Translations under genes and position numbers: made by a program
Assembly (NCBI GenBank): GCA_021904315.1
Contig: CM038916.1
Location: 9,203,065 to 9,267,064, forward strand
DNA: 64,000 nucleotides
Reading direction: 5' to 3'
Origin: Sphagnum magellanicum
Taxonomy: Eukaryota > Streptophyta > Sphagnopsida > Sphagnales > Sphagnaceae
The notes under the pieces: model-generated
The model's database searches: none
Told to the model about the DNA's origin: nothing
Seen by the model: the letters and a program-made list of their open reading frames with translations, nothing else
Part shown: one piece after another, positions 47,227 to 58,499 of the stretch
How the letters are laid out: each line of letters begins with the position of its first letter
How positions within the stretch are numbered: position 1 is the first letter of the stretch

Positions 47227-48252
47227 ATGGCTAACGACCGTGATGGTTAACAACAAAGCAAGAATACAATGGAACAAAATGTTTTCTGTCCACATATCAT
47301 CCATCCTGCTTGGTGCACTGGTGGGTAAGTTCCCCTCCGCACTTCACATGGTTCCAATTAGTTCCTGTGTTCAGAAACCCAATCATTTCAATAAATTCCA
47401 AAGAAAGTTCTTGTAGTGTGTTTGTAGTAGTCTGGTTTGCATGCCCATGGATTCAGAGTCCACTTGAGACAGATGGTGAGATTTTTGTCATTTTGTGACT
47501 GACAATGGTCTTCAGAGTTTTCTGTGCTAGCTTGCCTTTGTTGTCACTTGTGACCACATGTGGTATCCATCCATTTGCTTGCTCATGGTTTTTTTGACTT
47601 CCTCTTTGCTATTGAATCTATTAGAGGTATCGGTAAAGTATTAATAAATCTCGGTATGAAATTGCTGAAACTCAGCATTTAATGCACAAGGTTCGAGACT
47701 AATTATAGCAGTTGTACAAAGTAGGAGCCAGTAGTGAATTTATATGTAGCAGCAGCAGTGTACGCGCTCAGGAAAAAAGGAAACACAGGATGAAACTCAG
47801 TTTGCCGCCAAAATCGGTGGAAATACTAGTTTGTGTCCCAGTTATTTCCTTCTCTTAAAAATTTTCATTCCCAGTTACGTGTTTGATGGCCTATTATGCT
47901 GAAACTGGGCGTTCTTGCCCCCCTAATCGCCTGACTTTCAAGGATAACTCTATTGTAAGATTATATTTTCCTATGTGTAAAGACACGCCATTTATTTCCC
48001 TTTGTATTTTCAGGTTGCTCCCCAGCCTGAATCTTACATATTTCACTTTTCTTGACTTACCTCTAACTTACGAATTTTCACCCTCCCTTGGCCTACCAAC
48101 CTTGAGAATCTCAAATCCGAAAGGCTTGCATAGCAAGACCTTCTCCTATAGGAAGAAGTGGGAGGGGGGAAACAAGGGAGCTAGAGTGTGAGTTTGTTTA
48201 TGTATGTGGATGTGTGTTTACATTCATTCAATTTAGTGACTATTCCATGGGC
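47227..48252. other. Stretch without a recognised gene
   Basis: The left 120 bp is the flank of the dispersed repeat. A plus-strand frame at 47883-48191 (102 aa) has no family motif. Otherwise nothing stands out. Confidence 0.4.
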
Positions 48253-48344
48253 ATTTTCATTGTAAGTAGGATTAAGTCCTAAATGACTAGCATGATGTTA
48301 GGGCACACAACACTAGAGTCCTTAACACCAAGTGTGAACGCATC
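48253..48344 (+). mobile_element. MITE, copy 3, 5'-truncated
   Basis: The stretch matches the right 90 bp of the 20127-20355 element: 'ttcattgtaagtagg', 'attaagtcctaaatgactag', 'catgatgttagggcac', ending ACACCAAGTGTGAACGCATC. The terminal repeat is intact on this side only. Confidence 0.75.
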
Positions 48345-48399
48345 TTAAGGTACATATGTATGGGGGTAAAGTATCATAGAGAAGTAGGTAGGTAATATA

Positions 48400-48580
48400 A
48401 ATGGTTACTATGTCTGTAGGTAAGGCACTTGGTGGCTACTAGGTATGTAGATGTATGTGTATGGTTAGTGCATACGTAACCACCATGCTTAGGTATGGGA
48501 ATGGAATACAATGAAAATGTTTTTCTTGTCCACATATCATCCATCTTGTATGGTCTGTTGGGTGGGTGCTGGTTCAACCT
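48400..48580. repeat. Dispersed copy of the 32-bp-array family
   Basis: A single GTAAGGCACTTGGTGGCTAC unit is followed by 'gtgcatacgtaaccaccatg' and 'gtccacatatcatccatcttg', the same order as the flank of the 46.9-kb array. A second diverged copy lies at 49130-49310. The tail alone may recur near 59225-59310. Confidence 0.65.
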
Positions 48581-49514
48581 AACACCACCCATGAGTGCTT
48601 GCACCATCCATTGGAAAGCCTTTATAGCCTCAGTTGTGACTTTTAGTGGCAGCATATTTAACCCAAAAGATGTTGAATTTCTGATTTAATTTTAGGATGG
48701 GAGTTTTACCATGGTTAGAAGCAACCTTAGAAAAATTCAGAGCTTTTAGTTCTTACCATGGTACAAATGTAGGTGCTGGTTCACCCAAGGCTTCCCCTAC
48801 CTAAGTTAGTGAAAAAAAAATTGGCGAAATTTCAAAATTTTATGAAAGAATTTTTTTTTGAAAATAATATTCTGTAACAAAGTCCCATTTTTTATCAAAA
48901 AGAAAATTTTCAGAAAACGAAAAAAAAATTCAAAATTTTGTAAAAAAATCACCACAATTTTCCCACAATATGAAAAGGTGCCTAATATTTTTATGTTCAT
49001 ATTTTGAATATCACCCAATTTGGATAAATATATTTATGAAGTATCATCACTTGAGCAACATCAAAAAATTGAAACATTAATTAATTAATTAAATTTATTT
49101 TATTTTTTAAAACTCTAATATAAGTGGGTCAACTTGTACCATAAGTAAAGTATGGAATGTAAGTTGTTAGTTGTTACTATGTAAAGATAGTAAGTAGGTA
49201 AGGCACTTGGTGGCTAGTAAGTGGGTAGATGCATGTGGATGGTTACCTAGTACATAGTGCATACCTAACCACCATGGTTAGCTATGGGACACAAAATAAA
49301 ATGAAAAAGGTGGTGAATATTGTAACATATTCGAGATCCGCATACTCACTCTTCAAATTGGTAGGGGAAGTTGTGTTATACAACAATAATCTAAAGAGTT
49401 ATTCCCAAGCAAAGTACACAAGAGGGATGTGTGAAAGTGTTCCAAATCAATTCCAAACTCCTAATTCATTAGGATAGAATGGGGGAATGTGTCAATGGTT
49501 TTCTTAACCATCAA

Positions 49515-49674
49515 TTTGGGTGGTTGTTTGAATTGCAAATCTTCATTAGAACATCCAATATCTTGTGGATTTGGGTGGGTTGTTTGATTGCAAATCTTCA
49601 TTAGAACATCCAATATTTTGTGGATTTGGGTGGTTGTTTGAATTGCAAATCTTCATTAAAAACCCAATATTTTG
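49515..49674. repeat. 55-bp tandem repeat, three units
   Basis: Units start at 49515, 49570 and 49625 with TTTGGGTGG, then TTGTTTGAATTGCAAATC, TTCATTA and CCAATATTTTG. The third unit has a short internal deletion. Confidence 0.88.
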
Positions 49675-50194
49675 TAATAAGCTTGCAACAAAAAATAAAA
49701 TCATATAACACGATTTTGTGAAACTCATGGGATTATTTTTGAAGGTTGTATTATTTATGTGGGATAAAAACAATGAGCTCCTCAATTAAAGAATGCATCA
49801 ACAAAGGGAGTCAATCAAGCTTTGTATTCCTTGACTTGTAATAACATGACATGAAAGACCTCATTATTCATAATAGAACATAAATAATCACCACATATTA
49901 CTCATTATAAACAATTAATTAATTATGCAGAATCAATTCAAGCCCTACTTACGAATTTTGTGGTTGCTCGATTCTTCCAAATTCCTTGGGTAATTTAGAA
50001 ATGGGGCATTCTCAAAAAACATATATATGTGTATCAATATACTAAATAGAAATGTTACCTTTACATGAACATTTTTTCTCTTCGTGTGAACAAGTGTCAT
50101 CCCCAAAATGTTCTACATTGCATTTCTTATTTGTTAAAGGTTGGACAAATATTTTAAAAAATCATAACCAAAAACCCTGAAATTTAGAAAAGAG

Positions 50195-50385
50195 TTAAAC
50201 TATAGGTTGATTTCATTTTAAACTATTTTAAAATAAAGTTAGGTTAAATAAGTTAGATTTCAAACTATTTTTAAAATTAAGTTAGGTTAAATAAGTTAGA
50301 TTTCAAACTATTTTTTTAATCAAGTTAGGTTAAATAAGTTAGATTTCAAACTATTTTTTTAAAATTAAGTTTGGTTAAATAGGTT
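50195..50385. repeat. 43-bp tandem repeat, about four units
   Basis: GTTAGGTTAAATAAGTTAGA followed by TTTCAAACTATTTT recurs at 50238, 50281, 50324 and, as GTTTGGTTAAATAGGTT, 50369. Length varies only in the T-run. Confidence 0.88.
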
Positions 50386-50444
50386 GGTGGACTAAACACA
50401 TAAGTACTCCAAAGAGGTCTCTCTTGTAAGGAGCTCAATCCAAA

Positions 50445-50668
50445 GGTGCGTTCACACTTGGTGTTTGGTACTCTAGGGTTGAGTCCCGTAACATCATGCT
50501 AGCCATTTAATTAGGACTTAAACCTAGTTGCCATGAAAATTAAATTTTATGTAAAGCTCATATTCACTTAACATTGAGCTATGGCCCATTTAACATTAGG
50601 TGCCACCTAGGATGATGCCACCTAGATTTTCATTTTAACAATGACTTAACATCAAGTGTGAATGCACC
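50445..50668 (-). mobile_element. MITE, copy 2 (224 bp)
   Basis: The ends are GGTGCGTTCACACTTGGTGT and ACATCAAGTGTGAATGCACC, near-perfect inverted repeats of about 20 bp. The body aligns in reverse orientation to copy 1 throughout, with shared blocks such as 'gctagccatttaattaggac', 'catgaaaattaaatttta' and 'ggtgccacctaggatgatg'. The length differs by only five bases. It has no coding capacity and no clear target-site duplication. Confidence 0.88.
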
Positions 50669-52302
50669 ACCATAAGCTCCTTTTATGCTTGGGAATCTAA
50701 AGATGAAATGTTAAATCTCCTTGGCAGACAATTAATTACACCAACAAAATCAACAGCTCCTCCCCAACTTACATGAAAGCACACAAGAAGCTGCATTACC
50801 ACCACCATCATCATCATCACCACCACCACCACACCAACAACAGACATACAATAAAAGAAACTATCATCAGAACAAGTTCATCTAATAAGTCCATTTTTCT
50901 GAGTTCAGAAGTGGGGTCCAAGTCCAAGTCCAAGAGCCAAATAATTTATTTTATGTCTTCTTCATAAAGGCTTTTATAATTGGCAGAATAGTAAACTATA
51001 ACTACTAAGATTTGATCCATAAAGGACCCCCAAATTCAAGGTACTGGGTCCCCCCCCCCCCAGTTTTGACAAAACTAGAGCCCAAAATCAAAAAGTCAGG
51101 ATGAAAGCAGTATACAAGAAGGGGATTTTAAAAACCCAAAAAAAAAAAAAAAGAGGGGATCAAACTGGTTACCTCACCTAGAGTTGTCCTGAGAGGAGTT
51201 CCAACCCCTAGTTTTGGATTTGAATTACCTGCTGCACCCTTCTTCCAATGCTGTTTCATCTAAAATTCTTCACTAAAATCAAAGTCCTTGTGAGAATTTT
51301 TAAAATGTTACCAAATCTTGTGTGAAACTGATACCCAGTTTCATTTCAAACATGGTGCCCAGTTTCACTGACTTAATTTACTTGAGGCTACACTCCAAAA
51401 TTGGGGATGAAACAAGGATTCTAGGTTCAAACTTCAAACTATTGGGGGCCCCAAAAAGACAGGGTGACTTTCAGGAAAAAAACTCTATTACCAAAAAAAA
51501 AGGGGGATTTGTGGATGGTTTCAGAAGAGGATAAGAGTAGAACTCTCTTTTTGGGTGGAGATTGGAGACCCAATTTTTAGCCTATTTCTCTATGATCATC
51601 CACCTCACTCATATGCTCTTCCCCCAAAGCTTTGCCACATGATAAACCTACCTACCTACCTACCTACCTACTTACCTACCTACTCACCCTATGGTGTAGG
51701 TAGTTGGGTGATTAAGTTAGTGCACACTACTACTACAACTAGACTATGGGCCAACAATAGTTTGTCAATTATGGTCAATCAAAGAAGCAACCAGATGCAT
51801 CATTTTCTTTTGGAGTTTATGTGGAAAAATTGGAGCTAGCATCTAAGCTATTTTATTATATTTTAAATGAGCAAACCCAATTCAATGTTTTCTATCAAGA
51901 GCTCAAGAAGGAATTGCTACCAAAGTACCTTGGCCATTTCAACACATGTCCGTCGAATTATTTATTTATTTATTTATTTATTTCATCTAAATTCATTTCA
52001 CCAAAAATGAGAAAATTAATAATAAAATTCATCAGAATTCTATATTTGGTTTTCAGTGCATAGCCATGAATACAAAAGGTTGATTAAAGATTTGTACTTC
52101 ATATATGGTTTATATCCAGATTTGGTTAAATCTTTTTAGGGATGATCACCATTTTTTCAACATCTTCCTATGGATGATTGCCACTTAGACTACTTAATTT
52201 TTAAAAATTTAAAGAATTATCACCTAAGCAACTACCAATGTTGTGTGTGTATATGGTTTAGGACTTACATTTTGTGTAACTATAAATATACAAGGTGGGG
52301 CA
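50669..52302. other. Stretch without a recognised gene; simple repeats
   Basis: CAT/CAC triplets at about 50800-50832, a C-run at 51050-51061, CCTA tetramers at 51648-51682 and TATT tetramers at 51959-51984. The open frames match nothing. Confidence 0.45.
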
Positions 52303-52397
52303 TGTAAATATAAAATTGTGTAAATAATTTTAGCTATGTATTTACATAGTGTAAGTGTAAAAAAATTTACACTTGTAGTGTTTTTACATGCCATGTA
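52303..52397. repeat. Small AT-rich inverted-repeat element
   Basis: GGCATGTAAA at the left has its complement TTTACATGCC at the right. Inside is a second stem, AAGTGTAAA/TTTACACTT. It is a possible tiny MITE. Confidence 0.4.
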
Positions 52398-54099
52398 AGA
52401 AGTCTTGTAAAAAGAAAGAAAAAAACTAAAAGAATGACACAAATAACATGCCATAACATGAAATTTTTTATTTCATTCACATGAAAGGTTTAAAATATGC
52501 ATTTATAATGTCCAATGTGATCATTGAATTGAAATATTTACAAAGTGGCAATAGGGACATAAGAGTTCAATGAAACAAATTTAAATATCATGTGAATCAT
52601 GAACAAAATGCTACCAAAATCATGGATATGTGTCCCAATTTTGCACACAATCTTCTACATGATCGATCCTCAACCTCATAAAAAAAAACTTGATGTCCAT
52701 CACAATCGACTATATATCCTCCTTGTCCCCTCACCAAACCTATCCACATCTTTAGGTCCTTCCTTATCCTCGACAACAATAGTAGGATCATCAAGCCAAT
52801 TTTTAATAATAAGAACTAAGAGATCCAAGTTCTTCACACCAAGCCAACATTGACAAAGGCCTATGAGAATTCATTTAATAGATAAAACTTTCTCTATCTC
52901 AATTTGACCACTAGGTAGGATTAAAATCACTTTAGTTGAATAAACAATTGTTAGAAATTTCCCTTCATGTTTTTATCACCAAATAAAAAGGTCTTTTACA
53001 TCTTCCAATGGCACATCAAATGTGTGAAAACATGACGTTGAACATATGTTTGCACACATAATACCCAAAATAAAATAGCTTGAAGTGTGCAAACAAAAAT
53101 AAATAAATTTTAAACAACATTTATTTGTTCAAAAGAAGTTTCATCCTTAAACATCCCACTCCAAAAACATCATTAGTATTGCACAAAATTTGAAAAAGCA
53201 TTCAACTATCCATGCAAATTTTGGTATAAGATTTTGAAGGTTGGGAGGAGGAACTAATTGTCATATGTAACATTAATTTCAATTGCAAAATAGTGGCCAA
53301 TGTAGTCTACCACTAGACTCAAGTCCTTAAATTGAGGTTTCAACATAAAAACAACAATATTGTGAACTTTAGGAAGCCCAAAGCAATCTATAAAATTGAG
53401 GAAGGGCCTCAAAACAATAATTATTTGTTTTCACATGATGTTGGCACCAAGTTGTTTCACCTTGGTGTGCATGTTCATGTCCTCATCAACATCAACTTAT
53501 GCTTGAAACTCCAATTTCTCCTTAAAAAGTTTCACATACAACTTAATTGCGAAAGCAAAAACATTTGACCATCATAGCCAATATTCACACCACTTATTAA
53601 CTACTCATGTTATCATAATAGGAAAAAATGCATCATAAATTACCTTAGCAATTGCCCAAATTTGTGCTCAAGGAATCTTCTAAGCTAAAGATTCTATTTC
53701 ATGACTATAACACATGATAATTGCAGTTTGATGGGCCAAGAATTGTTGCAATGTTGTAACCTTGGATGTGAAATGCATTTTCATTAGAATTTCTAATTTG
53801 TGTTCATGCAAACCATATTCTTGACATGTTCACTTCCATTCATTTGCCCCCTTGCCTACAATGCACAATGAAAAGAAAGGATCAATTTTATTATGCATTT
53901 CACAACCTACAAATGTTTGCATTACAATTCAAAAATCAAGATTACAATATACTTGATTTTATTGGCCATGTGCTACAAATTGGAGGGACGTTTGTGCATA
54001 TTTCACACTAAGTAATGTCAAGTTTTGGAAATTTTGTCATCATTTGTTGCATATTGAATTGCATTGCTCATGGTTGTCCAAAACATGCACCATCAAAAG

Positions 54100-57000
54100 A
54101 AATACACAAACTTAATGCCTCACAATAAATTATTGACTTCTAAGGTCATGGTCATGTCCACCAAATTGATGTCTTTGTCTTTCACATAACACAAACTTTT
54201 AAAAATAAAACCAAACTTTTCAAACTAACTTTTAGTTGCCTTGCCAACCCATGCCTTGTGATCTATGTAAGATTTGTAGGAATCTACATATTCAAGATAG
54301 CATGTACCTTCTTCGAATCATGAAGTTTTCCCTTCTTCAAAATAACAAATCCAATATTGAAACCAAAATATACCATAAATGCACATTTCTCAAGATTGAA
54401 ATTGTTACCAAACTCATGACATTTCAAAAAACAAAATCATATTTTATCTAGGTGAGTTTCCATGATGTTGAAAATAGTAAAATCATCGAAAAATATCTTC
54501 ATGAATTAATCAATGTATTCATGAAATGTTTTGTTTATAGCACGTTGATAAATCGGTGGACCATTTTTCACTCTAAATGGCATCACTACCCAAACAAATG
54601 TTTCCCAATCAATAGCAAAAGTAGTTTTGTACTAATTTTCCAATGCAATGGATATTTGATAATATCCAAAAAAGCCATCCAAAAAATGAATAAGTCTCAT
54701 GGCCAACAATAGTACTAAGGATCTCATTTGTAAATGGAAGAGGATATGGATCTTTCTTAGTTTATGCATTTAGCTTTCGAAAATCCACACAAATTCATAG
54801 TTCATCATTTTTCTTGGGAACAACTATAATCAATGATAGCCAAAATGCTTCTTCCACATGTTGTATAAAACTTGTAGCGAAAAGTTTGTCAATGTTTTGT
54901 TTGATAATAACAACATAGTTTGGATTTAATTGGTATCGGGCTTGATGAACTAGCAGTTGAAGTATCAAGGTCAATATGATGTTATGCAATTTCACAAGGA
55001 ATGCCTTTTAAATCATTATAAGTTCAAGTAAAAATATCCTTGAACTCTTTCAAAAGATCTATAAGCCAAAAACATGATCTTCACATATTGGGGACACTCC
55101 ATGGTACCAAGATTGATACGCTTTAATTGTTTTTCTTTGGTGATTGTCCAAGCAACAATCTATAGTTGTTATACTCATTTTTGAGCTAGTGTTTTGTAAA
55201 CATCCAAATCATCAATGTCATGTTGATAAAAAAAATTTGAATAATTTCTAAACTCCTATGAAACTATAGAACCCAACAAGGTAGGATTTGATACCACATA
55301 TGTGAATGTAGATTCAAGTTCATTGACATTAAAGGTTCGATTTATTAAACAATTGGTAAGCTAATAGTATGATATTAAAAAAACCAGGTTTTGTTTTGAA
55401 TACAAGGTCTTCTTTTTCATATGTGATCCCATTTTGAAAATCATAACATAAAAGAACTTCAACACATTTTGTTTGACTTCTTAGATGTTTAGTTACTACT
55501 ATGGTTTTGACCATATCATTACCATGTATAATAATGATGTTAGTTCCCCAATCATGGGATACTTTAACATCACGTAACCAAGGTTGTCCTAAATGCATAA
55601 AATAGGTGCAATCCAAAACACTATTTTGCATAACTATAGAAGTTACATTATATGGAATACCATGAACTAATATCCTAAGATCATGGATTAAACCAATAGG
55701 TTTTGTAATTGTCTAATTTGCCATCCACATATTACAAGGGGCTGGTTGACATTTAGGTGACCTTAAAGTGGCCCTCAACTCTTTTGTAATTATATTGATT
55801 CCAAATCCACCATTTTACAAAACATCATCAACAAGATTTTCAATATGTACCTGTATAACAACCATATCTGATCTATGGCTACAAATGTATTACATGGACA
55901 AATGTTAGTTTTGGAACTGATGGTTTCGTGGACTTCTAAGTCAAATATTGTTTTAACTTTGGAGCTATCTTAATGAGTTGACCTAAATTCAAAGTATATT
56001 TTGTATCAAGAACTTGTTGATTGATATCCTACAAAAATTTGTTTTACGAATTGGATAATGGATGGAATAAATACTAAGGGTTGCATTAACATAGGCATAA
56101 ACAATGGTATCGATGATGGAATTGAGGTCGTAGTAGGTAATCCAGGCTAATTAGTATCAAAAATTGGTCATCTCCTCATCATGCATGGCTTGAATATTAT
56201 CAATAAATGTTTGACCAAAAAAATCTTCATCCCAACCAATCAATGTTCATGCTTTCAATGGTTCACATCCCTCAAACACATGTTCTTTTGGTATAACATG
56301 ATTTCAAGTTACCACCATAACAACCACGTTAATTGAAATGTGTTATTCGGATGTGATGACTTCTAGACCATAATTTGTAGAGTTTTATTCTAAAGTATTG
56401 TTTGTACTTCAAATCTGCTTGGGCAATCCACATATTTATGGTCCATCTAGTTACAAAACAAACATGGACACTTGACTGGTACTTGTACTAGTTTGATTAA
56501 TTAAGCTACTACTCTTACCACAAAAACTAAAAAAACATTTAGCACTTCTATAGTTTTGGCCCAACATGCTTTTGTATTATGGCCTTTCCTATTGCAATTT
56601 GTATAGTACCAATTATTATGTTTAGAATTTTTAGTATTTGATTGGATTCCATTTTTACTTATATGAATTAATAAAGAAAGAATTGTAGCCCTTTGGTCCA
56701 CTTTCTTCACAAATCACAATTTTTTTTGTGTTTGATTAAAGTTTCATGTTTCAATCCAATTGTTGAAAGTTGGATGTATGGATGTAGACCAACTTTAAAA
56801 ACAATAATGAAGTATGTATTGATGGCCTTAATATATAAACAATTAGGTAATTTGAGGATTTGTTCATAATAAATTTTGACATATTCCTTCTCTTCTTGTT
56901 TGATACTTCTCAACTTCATATAGATATGTTCATCATTTTTTCTTGTTTTGTAACATTTACAAAAAGCTTGCTCCAATTATGCAAAATACGATTAAAATGA

Positions 57001-57150
57001 TCGTGCAAGAAATTTTCTCCCCATTCAAAAATATTATCTTGAAGAGTAAAACCAAATAGATTAATGATGTCTTCATTAATTATTTTTCCATTAACCTTGA
57101 TAGCTTTCTTGAATACTCATATTTGAGCATCAAGATCTATATCCTTGACA
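54100..57150 (-). mobile_element. Broken Ty3/gypsy LTR retrotransposon fossil
   Basis: On the minus strand, parts occur in the normal gag-to-pol order: a gag-like stretch with a zinc-knuckle neighbourhood (about 56980-56500), a protease-region relic (about 55650-55300) and the start of reverse transcriptase (about 55000-54300). Reverse transcriptase shows the Ty3/gypsy-type 'YQLNPNY' and 'VVPKKN' landmarks. The element is broken, with well over ten breaks, and looks old. No long terminal repeats could be paired. Diluted relics may extend to about 52.5 kb on one side and 58.5 kb on the other. Confidence 0.75.
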
Positions 57151-57719
57151 TAAGTCGAATATGGTAAATGCTTCTTCATTGGAGGTCCAATTAATGTGAC
57201 AAATTACAAATACCATGATGGCACAAATGTACCCCAACCTAAATTGGGTATCAACCATCATCCATTAGTGGTTCTTGTGGAACAACTCCACCTCTTGCAT
57301 TCAGTGGTGGTGAAACTAGTGGGTACTACATCCATTATTGCATCCAATGACAACTCTCGTTGATTTTTGCTATGTCATAGGATTGGTTTATGTGCGTTAA
57401 TTATAATAGGTATATTCACATGTATTTGAGTTGTTGGTACCGATGGACATACATTTCCTGTCTTGGGATATGTCATGAGATTCCATATGGGCATTAATAA
57501 AGACATCATCAGATTCATGTTCATCGACATCATTAGTGTTCCCATTGGAAAAGCATATGGGTTTGACCCATACTAATATGGAAATACAACAATTGGAGGT
57601 TGTTGTTCTTTAAACCCTTCTATTGTTCCCAAGTGTTTATCAACTCTTTGATTTATTGTTGACATATTAATAGAAGTCACAATCATCAATGCTTTAAAAT
57701 TCTATAATTGTGATTGATT

Positions 57720-57905
57720 CTATGGATTTGTTGTCAAATAATTCTTTTGAGTATTTTGAATAGAACTCCACAATTCATCAATCATCTGTTGTCAAACTTT
57801 AGATGAAATGGTTGATTCAATGGATTCATTGTCAAATAACTCCTTTGAGTATTTTGAACAAAATTCCACAATTCATCAATCATATGTTATCGAACTTCAA
57901 ATGAA
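57720..57905. repeat. 98-bp duplication
   Basis: 'ggatttgttgtcaaataa' followed by 'tgagtattttgaa' and 'tccacaattcatcaatca' occurs at 57725 and again at 57823 with about 10% divergence. It lies next to the gypsy fossil. Confidence 0.8.
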
Positions 57906-58499
57906 ATGAATTAGACAATTGTGAATAATATGTGCATTTGTATGACATAACTTACAAGCAAATTTATTTGTTTGTGACAGTGTAGCTTATGGATTATTTG
58001 GTTGTCTTCCTTGATGCCCATATTATGCATTTTGTGCAACATTGCCTTTTTTATCTTGGTTCACTTACACGTTCATCCATATAACTAATCCATTAACATT
58101 GTTGTGTTATTGATTCATGGTTTGTACATTAATACTTCTACCATAAGTTTTTAATCCATTTTCTTAAAAAGCCCATGGTTCCAATCGTTTGAACTGAATT
58201 CAATACAAGATTGATGGACTACCTTGATTCGTCATTTGCAATTGGATCTTGTGATATGGCCTCAATAGCATCTTCTACATTAAAAATTTATTCTAATGAA
58301 TTTGACATATTTCCAACACCTCTAAATGTTTGTAGCAAGTTTCACATCCTCTCTTACTTTACAACTTCATCCTTTTTTCAATATTAACTTTGTTCACTTG
58401 TGAATCAAAACCTACTTTTATGGTCATCCTATTAGTAAGCACCATTCTTTAATGTATCAATATTGCTTCTATTTTTATTTTGATTACTTTGAATAATCT

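Noticed and set aside
47690-47710. GGTTCGAGACT resembling a tRNA T-arm
   Set aside because: No acceptor stem, D-arm or anticodon arm can be drawn around it.
47883-48191. 102-aa plus-strand frame
   Set aside because: No recognisable domain, no flanking exon and no neighbours that support it.
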